From: Gymnorhina tibicen
Lineage: Eukaryota; Chordata; Aves; Passeriformes; Artamidae
DNA: 64,000 bases
NCBI GenBank assembly: GCA_013399875.1
Contig: VXAZ01006893.1
Coordinates: 162,690 to 226,689 of the forward strand
Direction: 5' to 3'
Below the pieces are notes generated by a model. It saw nothing but the letters and a program-made list of their open reading frames with translations. It was not told the origin of the DNA and ran no database searches. Each line of letters opens with the position of its first letter. Positions within the stretch are counted from its first letter, which is position 1. The position numbers and the translations under genes were made by a program. Shown in pieces: positions 36,601 to 48,431 of this stretch.

Positions 36601-39200
36601 GTGTTTCAAGAAAAAGTATTTTAACAAAGAAGCAAGCCTTTGATTGTGTATGTGCTTGAAATACTTCCACTAGATCTGGTATCTCCACAGGCATATTGAT
36701 GTAAAGGAATTTTCCCTTCAAACTCAAGTCTGAAACCAGACATGGAAATAACAGGTCAGAAACCATCAGAACATAATCCAGTAGTGTAGAGGCCGTTAAG
36801 TATGACGGGAAGAAGGAATTGGAAACATAGTTTGTAAAGGAAGTCTGGTTATAAGCTTAACCTAAATGACATAGTGCTTTACCTTTTTGTAAGTCAGGCC
36901 TATGACAGGTATATAGAACCGGAAATAACTTTGCAATTTCTTGTCATTTTTCTGTGCAACACTTGTATTACAACTTTAATATTATGGACAACCCCACGAA
37001 TTTTAAAATACTTCTACTACAATTCTTCTTGAGCCTTCAGAGTCATATTTTCCAAGATTTCCCCTGCAAACACGAGGGCTACAAATTTACTCCCTCTTAC
37101 TCATGTGAAATTTGATAGTTTCATGCAGACATTATAAATTCAGGAACAGAAGCACTGGAAGAATTAAAACACTGCTGTCCCTCTGCTTTATCCTTCCCAG
37201 AGTAGGTCCCATTCCCCCTCCTTTTGCTTGCAAAAGCACACAAATAATTTCAAGCAGAAATTTCAGGTCTAGTCTGTGTTATTTCAAAAATGATAATACT
37301 CTGTCAGTTGTAGTCCACAATGGAAATCCTGTTAGACTTTATAAGCCATCATTTTCAAGGACTTTAATTTTTCCATTTTTTCACCTTGTTTCCAAATTTT
37401 GAACTGCTACTGGGAACTTGCCACTGCCATTGTGTGATTATTTTTGTGATACTTTATTTTTTTTCCCAGGTTTCAAATTAAACCATGACTCCTTATTGTA
37501 AGGAAAAATGCTCTCAACATCATTCAGTTTAACTTCTATATTAGAACATGAATGGCTTCCTATGTCTAAATTTCCTTCTTTGTTCATATCTGCTTCTGTA
37601 CCCACACCATTTTCTGTTTTTCATTAAATCCCAGTTTCCCCCTGGACTGGACTCTCAACTTGGCATTCAGAAACACTCATCCATAAGTACAGCTGGTTAA
37701 ATTAAATTGTAATGTGAAGCCTTCATCCCCACACTCTTCCCTCCCCATGGTGTTTTTAACCACTTATTTGAAGAGCTAGTGGGAAATGCCCAACAGGATG
37801 TACTTTCAGTTTTCTACTTTTAAGAAACAAGACTACAAGCAGTAACAAGTTCTGAGATGCCAAATACATGCAATTTGATCCCTTAGGTATGCAGTCACTA
37901 ATTAGTGCCTGGCAGTGCTCTTATCTCCCAGAAAGTAAGACTCTGATATCCTATAAGATTTCAAGATTTAGGCAATGTGTGTAAAGATTCCTAAGCTGGG
38001 AGTGGATGCCACAGGAACTCTGCCCATATGAGTGGACAAAAATTGTTTCAGCTCACAGTATAGGAACGGTAATGCTGTGCTGTTATTTATGATCCTTGCA
38101 GGTGGGGCCCGGGCCACCTGGAGAAGTGCTGGAAAGCAGCTGCAGTAGGAAATTCCAGAAAGCGGGGTAAATCCTGCCAGTCTCCAGAGACATGTGCATC
38201 AGGGATCTTTCTCACCACAAATCAGCACTGTCAGGGATTCTGACTGGGCCAGACAAAACTGCACTTTGCAAAGCTGCCAATTCCTGTCCCTGGGGGCTAC
38301 AAGAGAAAAGCAGCCACAGTAAAAGATGATCCACAAATGTTCCTCACTCACTTCACCAGGTAGAATACTGACACCACAGTTGGACAGGAAGACCCCAAAA
38401 GTCCATCTGAACAGTGAGGAGCTTGCAAAGCGAAGCTTGGTAACCCACTGACTGGATGCCATGCAGGCAACTAGGACAGCACCTAGATTCAAAAATGAGC
38501 TCTGAAGGATGACATGCTTGATGGCAGGATGCTTTTTACATGACACACTAATGGCACACAAGAGCTGTGGCAAAGCAGCTCCTACATTCTGGAGAACCTG
38601 CAGGGAGACTGGGGAGAAAGCAGACAGATACAGTTAACACCAGAGTTGATGTTTTTCAAACAGGTAACACATGACAGATCAACTTCTGGAAACTCATAGG
38701 AAGGTCTGTCCCAGGAGGCTGATGTATCTCAAAGCAGCAAAAGCACAAGACAAAAAAGACTTACAGATCTTTGACCACAGGACAGACCATGGTGACCATC
38801 AGGGAGATACAGGGCTCCAAAATCTACCTAAAGCCATCCTGTCCCAGTTTCCCGAGGCTGGCCTGAGGCAGTACGTCAGACAAGTTAATGGACAAGTAAC
38901 TAAGCTCTACTCCATCTAGGAAAAGCAACATTCCACGGCACACCCCTCCTCATGCACCAGCCCATCAGGCATGCTCGATTCTAAGTCACTTAGTCTTCTA
39001 AGTCACAGTAAGGTCTTCAAGAATATGGACCATGCCCCAAAAGCTGCCATGCATCACGCTGGAGCAAGGAGCAATGCAGGGAAACCTCTCCACTACCTCT
39101 CCGTGATGGATCAGCACCTGAACCTCCTCACCTGTGCCTTCCCAGCTGTACGCCAGCATCAGCCACGAGAGTACTGCATACCAGAATAACTGTAGAAGCC
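33632..39200. other. TMEM171 upstream flank or 5' intron
   Basis: AT-leaning sequence with no recognised exon. If TMEM171 transcription starts in the 39 kb CpG island, this stretch is its first intron. A minus-strand frame at 38,199-38,573 with hydrophobic segments has a possible acceptor (CTCCCTGCAG) and donor (GTGAGTG), but I could not connect it in phase to neighbours. Confidence 0.5.
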
Positions 39201-39235
39201 CCTTCACAGATATTCCATCCTCCCTCAGGGATGGC

Positions 39236-39895
39236 GTAGAGGTCGCAGTGTGGAAGCAGTGTGGGGAGCGGTGGGCTCTCCAGGGAGGAGACAGGACACT
39301 TATGCCCCGGATAATTCTCACGCACCCTGGAGAAGGGTGAAAACACGGGAATGGCGGCGGCTGCAGGGAGACACGGCGCGACCCCGCCCGCCCGCGGCGG
39401 CCCCTCGTCGGGGACAGCCGGAGGACGAGCCGCCCNNNNNNNNNNNNNNNNNNNNNNNNNNNNNNNNNNNNNNNNNNNNNNNNNNNNNNNNNNNNNNNNN
39501 NNNNNNNNNNNNNNNNNNNNNNNNNNNNNNNNNNNNNNNNNNNNNNNNNNNNNNNNNNNNNNNNNNNNNNNNNNNNNNNNNNNNNNNNNNNNNNNNNNNN
39601 NNNNNNNNNNNNNNNNNNNNNNNNNNNNNNNNNNNNNNNNNNNNNNNNNNNNNNNNNNNNNNNNNNNNNNNNNNNNNNNNNNNNNNNNNNNNNNNNNNNN
39701 NNGGCCTGCCCGCGGCTCCCGCCGGCTCCCCGCGGCCCCGGGGTGGGGCGGGTGTCGCTGCCCGGCTGGGAGATCTCCGAGCCGGTGGGCCGAGTGCGGG
39801 TACTGCTCGCAGGGCTGTGGCACACAACTCTGGAGTCGGGTGTACGTGGCCGAAGTCAAGTGTGCCCCTGAAATACCCGTGGCTTCGAGGTGAGG
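39236..39895. promoter_or_regulatory. CpG island interrupted by assembly gap
   Basis: Sequence on both sides of the gap is dense in CpG and GC boxes. A good plus-strand donor (CGAG|GTGAGG) ends at 39,890 and a possible minus-strand donor (CCAGG|GTGCGT) lies near 39,328, so the island could be bidirectional. It is the nearest island upstream of TMEM171 and so a plausible TMEM171 promoter. Long open frames reported across the gap are artefacts of unknown bases. Confidence 0.6.
39436..39702. other. Assembly gap (267 N)
   Basis: A run of N inside the CpG island. The sequence lost is probably very GC-rich and may contain a first exon. Confidence 1.
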
Positions 39896-39938
39896 CAGGT
39901 GAGCAGCCCCCTCAGGATGCTAGTACCACGTCTCCCGT

Positions 39939-40075
39939 TTCACAGAATCATGGAATATTCTGAGTTGAAAGGAACCCGCAGGAATCATCGGGTGCAACTC
40001 TCCAGTGAATGTCCCATAGAGGGATTGAACCCAGAGCCTTGTCATTGCTAGAACCAGGCTCTATTTCAGGAGCCC
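39939..40075 (-). mobile_element. Second tRNA-derived SINE with CR1 tail (TguSINE1-like)
   Basis: Plus-strand TCACAGAATCATGGAAT opens the CR1-like tail. A B-box complement GGGATTGAACCC lies at 40,021-40,032 and a degraded tRNA-like head follows. Layout matches the copy at 18.05 kb but the head is more diverged. It begins about 50 bases past the CpG-island splice donor. Confidence 0.65.
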
Positions 40076-43000
40076 TTCGTGTTGTAGTCCGTTAACAACG
40101 CTTGCCTTACTCCACACACTTGGGAACTTGTTAGGCAACTTAAAGACAGGCTGAGCCTAGACGTGACAGATTTCCTTCAGTGGTGGGCTACTTTAGCTGG
40201 TGGAAATGGAAGAAGATGCTTTCTTGCCAGGTACTGGCAGTGGAAGGAGCAAGAAGCTGGCTTTGGTATCTGAGATGAGAGAGCTGTGACATACAAGAAG
40301 CGGCTGTGTGAGCGGACAAGGAGACAAGGAAGGAAGATCAAGATGGGCCATTTGTGAGTGCTGTAACAGTGGCAGGACCAAGACAACGTGACTAAAGTTT
40401 GCCAAGGTGGTGAGCAGCAGCCTGGTAGCCAGTGAGGTGTGGGGGAACCAGTTTGGGTTTATGCGAGTCAAAACAAGATGAGCCAGAACAGGGATGGAGT
40501 GATGCCAGGAAAACAGATGGCAGGAGAAAAAGAGAGTGGTTAAAGTCTTGCTTGACAGAGAGATAGTTTGGTTAGACAGTAAGTTTGGGTGAAAATTTTG
40601 TGTAGCTTTTGGTAGGCAACCTGCATTTGGGTAGAGAGCAAGGGAAAACTGGAATTGAATTGATAACAAAAGAGTGTATGAAAGTACATGTTGGGTGTAG
40701 GAAGGAGCTTGTCATAGGGTAGAAGGCTTCAAGCTTTCCAGAACTGTAGGTTCCTGAGTGTTAATGACCCTTTGCTGTCTCAACTATTTCATGTCCTGAC
40801 TCAGCTACCATTGACTGGAGGGGCTTCAGTCATGTAACACTCATGATACTACTGTGAAGGGTCTCATGGTAAGGAGAGACTGGGAAGTAACAATTCTTGT
40901 ATTCTGTGATGAGGGAAATATTTCAGTGAAGGATTAAAAAAAAAAGTCTGAAGACAACAAAAGAACATGAGCTGTGCTTGTCTAAAAACTCAAGCTGAAG
41001 ATTAATTCTTGTGAAGAGTGAGAGAGTATCAAAAGGTAGAATCAGAGTATTTTATGAAGTCTGACAGCAGTGACACAAGGACATTTAGTTATGTTTATAT
41101 GTCAGTTTTTTAATACCTGATTCTGGTTACATTGTTTTTTCAACATAGAACTTAAATAATTAATAAAAGCACTTCTGTGGTGCACATTTCTGTACAAAGT
41201 ATTTTGTCAGGCTAAGCTTTCATTGGTCCTCTGATACTCTTAAATTATTGGACCACTGCTGTGATATATATTCTGTTTCTTTTCCTGTTATATAAATAGT
41301 TTTTTATTTTATGTAAATACTTCTTGTACCAAACCGAACATATCAAGAATTTCACATAAAAAAAAAAAGTCAGTCATAACGGTTAACAGGCTTGTTGGCT
41401 AGCATCTACCTAAAAATGATTTCTGTCTACAAAGCCTGTCATCAGCTTTTTCCCTCCATCCACCACTTGGGTTTCTTGTAGTGTTGGGTTTAAGGACTTG
41501 ACCTCCATGATGAAAGAAGGGATTTCAGGAATATCATTCTTCGGTTCTTGAGATTCTGACTCAGCCTGGTATGAGTTTTCAGTGCATTAAGTGGCTGTTG
41601 ATTCCTGCCATGGAACTGCAGTCATAAAACTGTAATCTTGAGCCATATACTGTGATTTAAGAATTTTTTTTTAAACTATATTTTTTTAAACTTTTAAAAT
41701 ATTAACTGTTGAACTAAAAGTAATGCATATTTTAAGTCCACACTCTAAATGGTAGTATTTGGTAAAAACAGACTATTACTGGTTTTTACCATACAGGAAG
41801 GTACTGAGAGAGATTTTTTTATGTTAAGGCTGGACATAGTTGTATGCCAGTAGTTTTTGGATGTTAGTGCTAGTAGAGAAAATAAAGTATTTCTGACTGG
41901 CAAGGAAAGCAGTGCTAGAGCTATGAAAAAATGCAGTGCATTCACAGCTGGAGTATGACGGGGAACCCAGAGCTACCAGAAAGTCACTGCTTTTGAAATT
42001 ATTTCTGGGGTTACAGTCAGTATCACTCATGAAGACACTGACAAGAAGATTACCATTTGGGATGATGAGCAGAGAAATATAGTTGCTCATGATTTATTGA
42101 TTGGGAATTAGTTGAGGCTATTTTGATGGAAGCCACTGATGAAATCTAATCTGATGAAATAGAAATGAAAATTACTAACTTTGTATTCCTTTTCTCTGTT
42201 TTTAAATTTAGCAAACATGCTTATAAATGTCAAAGACAGTTGGTTTGAATTGTTTGCCTAAAGATTATGGTCTCTAGAAACAAGGGCACAAATGCCCTTA
42301 AGTAAAGTAAAACTAAATGCTGGTCACTTCTAGATTAAAATTCCCCTGTGCAGAAGAGATGTTAATATGTTGTGTGTAATATGAGATGGGTCAATAAAAC
42401 CACAGCTGTTGCAAGTAGACATGTGAAATACTGGATGTGCTGAGATTGTGCTTCAGCTCGAAACATTAAGTATGATCTGCAGAATATTTTCAGATGTTTG
42501 AGAGTCCTAAACTGTCCTGGTGAAAATGGAACCATCATATAAATACCTAGTGTTTATAATTCACAGCATACTTTGAAGCTTTGTAGAAGATCCTTAAATC
42601 AAGGCTGATGCTACTCACTTTGTTTCAGTGACAGCTGACCTTTTGTTGGTATACTTTGAAGCAGGAGCTGCTGAAGAATGCATGGAGGAAACAGATGGTA
42701 AATTTCACTTTATAATTGCTACTTGCTTGCTGTGATGGTATGGACCAAAAGAGATGATGATGCAGAAGTCGAGAGTCATCCAGCTCTCCAGCTCCCACTA
42801 AGTTCTGTGCAGCCAGTTCACATCAAGAAGTTGGTGCGCATAAAAGTGCAAAGCTCGACTGACTAGTTAAGAACTATGTGTTTTGGTTTATTTAGGTTCT
42901 GGTAGACTCAAAAGATCTATACTTAGAAATACAAGTCTACAAAATGTTTATTTTATTAAAATTTTCAATTTATCGGCTTAGAAATGACAAAAGCATTGCT

Positions 43001-43414
43001 GCCAACATTCAGTAAGCTTTGGAACCAAACTTCATTAATCCTGAAATAGTTCTTTGTAGTTCAGCAGATAGCTACAAAAGAACCACAGGAAAGAGTATGT
43101 TGCTGGCTGTGCTAGAAGGGAGGATAAATGGGGGACTGATATGCTCCCCACAAAACAGCAGCCAGCTGGGTCTGTGGCATTTATACACTCGTGCAGTGCA
43201 TCCTAGTCACCTGTGATGATCCTTACTCAGGAGCAACAGAGAAAGATCCAATAAGAACATCAAGTTGACTGCTCTTTTCAGAGCCTGGGCATGCCAGGAG
43301 TGTCCATGACTTGGCTGATGGTCACCATCCCCTCTTAATAAATCTTCTTTCCCAACCTCTTTGCTCCACCCATCTAAAAGGTGTGTGAAGACTCGTTCCA
43401 TATTTCTGTTAGTA
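40076..43414. other. Intergenic stretch with no firm gene
   Basis: A 158-codon minus-strand frame (40,193-40,669) is Leu/Ser/His-rich and unlike any known family. Short coding-like fragments on the plus strand near 40.2, 41.9-42.1 and 42.6-42.9 kb could be remnants of a pseudogene, but stops interrupt them and I could not identify a parent. Confidence 0.45.
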
Positions 43415-43755
43415 AATCACAGAATCGCAGAATCAGAATGGTTTGGGTTGGAAGGGACCTTTAAAGGTCATCTATCCCAGCCTCCCTGCAATGAGCAAGG
43501 GCATCTCCAACTAGATCAGGTTGCTCAGAGCCCTGTCATATCTGACTGTGAGTGGTTCCAGGGATGGGGCAGCTACCACAGCTCTGGGCAACCTGTTCCA
43601 GTGCTGCATCACCATCATCGTAAAATATCTCTTCCTTGTATCTACTCTACATCTACCCTTAGTTCAGTTTAAAACCCCTTGTCCTATTGTAACAGGCCCT
43701 GCTGAAAGGTTTATACCCATTTTTCTTATAAGCCCCCTGTAAGTATTGAAAGGAA
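43415..43755 (-). mobile_element. CR1 LINE 3' end
   Basis: Plus strand opens TCACAGAATCGCAGAATCA (the inverted CR1 terminus), followed by GGTTTGGGTTGGAAGGGACC and the typical antisense 3' UTR through CTTGTCCTATTGTAACAGG to AAGCCCCCTGTAAGTATTG. This is a 5'-truncated copy. Confidence 0.92.
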
Positions 43756-44424
43756 GTGAGAGAGAAGCGATTAAAAATTAATGAAATTCAGAGAGGTTAT
43801 GCATTAACCCTCATAAAAATCAAATAGCTTTGTTTTGGCCAGGAGAGGTAGATCCATATCTCAAATCTGTATCTTAATTTGTTGGGTTTGCTTATTCTGA
43901 TTGCATTTGATTTTTAAGAGAAAGGCATGACAGCTATTTCAGCTGGTGGCACTGGAAACCTATAACCTCTCACACTGTGCTGTGATGACACTGGGATGAG
44001 GAACTGAGCCGAAGACAACATGCTGTACCTGTCAGAACAGGGGTCTGAGGCAGACAGCCTTCCCTGGCTGAAGGCTATGCTGCTTCTCACAGTCAGGAAT
44101 TGAATCCTGCAGACGAGCATCTTAGTCATGCTGAGGATGGAAGGAAAGAGAAATGCAAAGCTCTTCTATTACTTCTCATCCAGTGCATGTAGAGACCCAG
44201 TCCAGACTTGAGGAAATCTTTCCACCTGTTAGGAGGGCAGTTTTGAAATCCTAAAACACATGTAGTTTTCTGTTCAAGATTTTGTCATTGGTGCTCTTAT
44301 TTAAAAGGAATACAAGACTGGTAGGTTGGATATACACTTAACCAGGAAAAAAATGCACACTGATTGTGTGACATTGACTGATTTCACTTAGCTTTTAAAT
44401 GTAAGTGACTAAGTGGCACCAGTT

Positions 44425-44916
44425 CAGGAGAAAGTACAAGAGGGACATTGAGGTGGTGGAGCGTGTCCAAAGAAGGACAACAAAGCTGATGAAGGGACTG
44501 GAGCACAACTGCTATTATGAGCAGCTGAGGTAGCTGGGGTTGTTTAGCCTGGAGAGAAGGAGGCTCAGAGGAGACCTTACTGCTCTCTACAATTACCTGA
44601 AAGGAGGTTGTAGCCAGGTGGGTGTTCATCTCCTCTCCCAAGTGACAAGCAATAGGACAAGAGGAAAAAGCCTTAAGTTGTTACAAAGGAAATTTAGATT
44701 AGATATTAAGAAATATTTCTTCACTGAAAGGGTTGCCAAGCATTGGACTGGTCTGCTCAGGGAAATGGTGGAGAAACCATCCCTGCAGGAAATGTAAAGA
44801 TATGTAACCATGGCACTTGGAACATAGTTTAATGGTGGATTTGCCAGTGGTGGGTTAGTGGTTGGACCCTGTGACCTTAAGTCGTTTCCAACCTAAACAA
44901 TTCTGTGATTCTGTGA
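44425..44916 (+). mobile_element. CR1 LINE 3' end
   Basis: Sense-strand CR1: GAGCGTGTCCAAAGAAGGAC, TAGCCTGGAGAGAAGGAGGC and the 3' UTR, ending AATTCTGTGATTCTGTGA at 44,899-44,916. Truncated at the 5' end. It lies in opposite orientation to the copy 0.7 kb to the left. Confidence 0.93.
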
Positions 44917-45464
44917 CTGTGGAGATTGATTGTTCATTTCTAGACTACAAGGTAAGACTGCTTACTTTGTGTGACCTGGGAGATTTGTATTTTGGTTTGC
45001 TAGAGAGCTGCACGCAGATGTTTTTGTGCTCCCACCCAAATCTGTTTTACGGAGCTGTAGATGCTGGTTTGTGCTTGCCCAAATTACAGCAGAGTTTAAA
45101 TGGAAGTGAGACCTTGAATTCTCAGACTAAGAACAGGTCCCAACTGGGAGGTGAGGATTTGTTTGGAAGTATACAGTGAGATTTATAGTTTTGATTTTTG
45201 CACTACCGAAAATGATTGAGTGGTCAAAATGTGCTGGTTTACATTTATCTTAGTGAAAGTATCAAAGTTTATGCAAGAGACATTGTCACCCTCTACCATC
45301 AGTGTGCTATATCAGAGCTAAGGATGGTGTACTTGGCCCTCTTGGATTGACACATGTTGAATAGAAACTAGTATCTCTATTACGGCTATAGAGCAGAACT
45401 TTACAATATTGTGTGCCAAACATTATTGGCTTAATAAATATTTTGTTCACTCCAGTGATTGTTG

Positions 45465-45851
45465 TGATGCCTAAAAGGCCAACCTGGAAACAGAGACTAG
45501 ACAGGGTAAGGGAATAAAGGTGATATTTATTTAAAAGGCCTTCAAAGGTACACCCTGGGGAGCCAGAGGCTATTTCCAGAACGGACCCCAAGATGGACGA
45601 CAAGTCACGAGTTCTTCCCACTGTTATGGGTTTGGTCCATTTGCATATCAGCATAAATTCACCAATTAAACTTTAGCTAATAAAGTAACCGCCCCCCCAA
45701 CTTGCCCCCCTTCTCAAGATGCTGGTTTACACATTTTGGCCTAGGACGGTCTGAGTGTCCTTGAAGAACAAGCCCGGAGAGGCTTTGTTATGTCTATCTT
45801 AGCATGAGGGGACAGCAGCTAACATGCTGCAAGACAGTTCAAAGTTACACA
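45465..45851 (-). mobile_element. LTR of an avian endogenous retrovirus family (copy A)
   Basis: Read on the minus strand it starts TGTGTAACTTTGAAC, contains ATATGCAAAT and an AATAAA signal, and ends near AGGCATCA, about 387 bases. It is a clear inverted homologue of copy B at 48.06 kb. No matching target-site duplication is visible at its ends. No viral coding sequence is attached. Confidence 0.75.
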
Positions 45852-45906
45852 CTAGGAATACAGAGAATACAGAATTTGCAAAATATAAAAGCTAAAACCT
45901 AAGGCA

Positions 45907-46650
45907 TCATTCGACCCTGGCTGGAAGCCATGCACCCACCAAAGCTGCTCTGTAATTCCCCTCCTCAGCTGGACAGGGAAGAGAGAATATAACTAGTCTC
46001 ATGGGTTGAGATAAGGACTAGGAGAGATCATTTATTTATTACTGTCATGGGCAAAACAGACTTGACTTGGGGAACTTAACTGAATTTATTACTACTCAAA
46101 ATCAGAGCAGGATAATGAGAAGTAAAACAAATCTAAAAACCACTTTCCCCTCAGGCTCTACCTTCTCCCCACAGTGGTGCAGAGAGATGGACGATGAGGA
46201 TTACAGTCACACTTTGTTCCTGTCTCTCAGGGAGAGGAGTCTTTCTCCCCCTCCAACATGGGGTCCCTTCCATGGGAGACAACTCTCCATGAACTTATCC
46301 AATGTGAGTCCATCCCATGGGCAACAGCTCTCTGGGACTGGTGCAGCATGGGCCACTCTTCCACAGGGTGCAGTTCTTCAAAGACCGGCTGCTCCAGTGT
46401 GGGTTTTCCACAGGGTCTCAAGTCCTGCCTAATGATCTTGAGATCCTCTGTTCTTCCGTGGCTGCAACTATATCTGTGCAATAACTTTTTTTCTTCACGT
46501 ATGTTACCCTAGAGGTTCTGCCATAGTCACTGGTGGCCTTGGCCTTGTCCAGAAGCAGGTCCATCTTGGAGCTGGCTGGCATTGACTCTATTGGCCATGG
46601 GGAAAGCTTCTGACAACTTTTCCTGTACAGTGCTGTTGCCATACATGGAA
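45907..46650. mobile_element. ERV-related repeat fragment
   Basis: The sequence GGACAGGGAAGAGAGAATAT, the stretch CATGGGTTGAGATAAGGAC, GGCAAAACAGACT, and repeated motifs such as CAGTGTGGG and CCACAGGG are typical of a common avian LTR-retrotransposon repeat. It starts about 55 bases after LTR copy A. Only short broken frames are present. Orientation and exact family cannot be settled by eye. Confidence 0.6.
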
Positions 46651-48054
46651 TACTATTTTTCTACCTAGATTCATATCAGCTGAGATGAAGTAACTCCTTA
46701 AGCTTTGACAATATAAAATAGACTCAAATAATTGGCATTCTATTCCACTTGTTTTGCAAGTCCCATAGCATTTTTTTCAATACCCTCCATATTGATTTTA
46801 AAGGAAGGTAAATTAATTATATTAAGATTTATGTCTCTGCCTTTGCATTTTACATGTTAGTGCATCTAGTTTAAAAATTAAGAAAAGAAACAAGTATTTT
46901 TATCTTATTCATGACCAGTACTTTCACATGTTTATAAATGTGTATAAGTTTTTTTGGTTGGGTTGCTTTTGGATTTTTTTTGGTAGGGGGGGCCTTGTCT
47001 AAGCTGATTTTTTGGTGATATTGTGCTTACTTTGTCTATTTATTTTGCTGTATAGATGATTATGATTAATTTCCAAGCAATCGCAATTTGTTTTCTCATA
47101 TTGAGTAATTCATCATCACAGAAGTAAGGCAGGTTGTTGTTTCTTCTGAGTGTTGCAGGTGCATGTCTGTGCATGGATGTATCCAGGCACTGGAGCTGAA
47201 AGCCTTTCTTTAACTAACAGTATCTATGGCATGCTACTGCCACACACCTAAGCTACTTGCTTCCCAGTGTTAAAAGATATTAAATGTCTGTGTGGCACCA
47301 TAGGTTGTTGAATTCTCTCAAACTCAGATCTCTCTTACTTATTCAGGAAACTTGTAGCCAGAAGTGATTTCTGAAAGCCTAGAGACAGAGAGAAAGGGAG
47401 AGGATTGGTCTATGTGCCATGAAGAATTTCTGAATATTGATCATATCTTTTTTCTGATGAATGGTCCATTTCCCTTTTTATATTATATTTCAAACAGGGA
47501 TTCACTGATACATCTTGGATTATCTGAGGAAAGATTTCAGAGACATAAGAAGAAGGTGCCTAGCAGACTGCTCCACCAAGGTTTGTGTTTTCTCTGCACA
47601 GCATGCAACTATAATATAGTTCATAGAATTCAGTTTTGTGGTAGAGCTTTTATTTAAGAGATAAGAACATTTGACTTGGTCCATAATATGTGCCTGAATC
47701 ATATCAGACATCTTAAGGGTCTCATATGATCTGACATGGATGTAGGAAAACACAGGTGGAGATTGCAGGAAGTTTGGTAAAACTTCAGGTCTTTCTTTGT
47801 CCCAGCTCTGAGCAGGGGAACTGGCTAGAAGTTGTTCAGAGTTCCATCTAGCCTCAGATCTTCTGTGATCCCATGAAGATCTGCAGACTTTTCACAAGAC
47901 CTAGCACTGGCTGACTTTCTCAGAATAGTTCAGGAAAGTCCTTAGTTATCCCAAAGTGATGTTATTTTGTCCCTACTTATTTGATACTATAGCATCTTCC
48001 TGCTGATGCCTTAGGTTTTAACTTTTATATTTTTTGAAATCCTGTACTACTTAG
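46651..48054. other. Stretch between ERV fragments, no gene recognised
   Basis: AT-rich sequence with no retroviral gag, pol or env similarity that I can see. It is probably unique DNA trapped between two separate insertions. Confidence 0.45.
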
Positions 48055-48431
48055 TGTGTAACTCTGAAGTTTCTTGTAGCCTGCTAGCTGCTGTTCCCTT
48101 ATGGCAGACAGACATAACAAAGCCTCTCAAGCCTGCTCTCCAAGGACACCCAGATTGTCCTAGGCCCAAAATGTGTGAACTAACATCTTTAGAAGGGGGG
48201 TAAGCTTGGAGAAATTACATCATTAACTGAAACTTTAATTGGAGAATTAACCCTGATATGCAAATGAACCAAACTTATAAGAGTGTGAAGAACTTGTGAC
48301 TTGGGGTCCATCTCGGGAGATGCCTTTGGCCTGCCCAGGGTGTAACTTTGAAGGCCCTTCAAATAAATACCTACCTTTATTCCCTTTTTCCTGTCTAGTC
48401 TCTGCTTTTTAGGTGCTCATATCAGGCATCA
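48055..48431 (+). mobile_element. LTR of an avian endogenous retrovirus family (copy B)
   Basis: Starts TGTGTAACTCTGAAG, carries GATATGCAAATGAACC, AAATAAATACC and CTGTCTAGTCTCTG, and ends AGGCATCA. It matches copy A over its length in inverted orientation. No flanking internal viral sequence or target-site duplication was found, so it looks like a solo LTR. Confidence 0.75.

Noticed and set aside
38199..38600. Minus-strand hydrophobic frame with possible acceptor and GTGAGTG donor
   Set aside because: The neighbouring exon-like segment (about 38,831-38,920) does not join it in phase, and no family was recognised. Kept only as a remark.
38998..39963. Several long open frames (169-275 codons) across 39.0-39.96 kb on both strands
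   Set aside because: They exist only because the 267 N bases cannot contain a stop. The flanking residues are GC-rich translation noise.
40193..40669. 158-codon minus-strand frame rich in Leu, Ser and His
   Set aside because: No domain or clear splice context. The low-complexity composition suggests chance.
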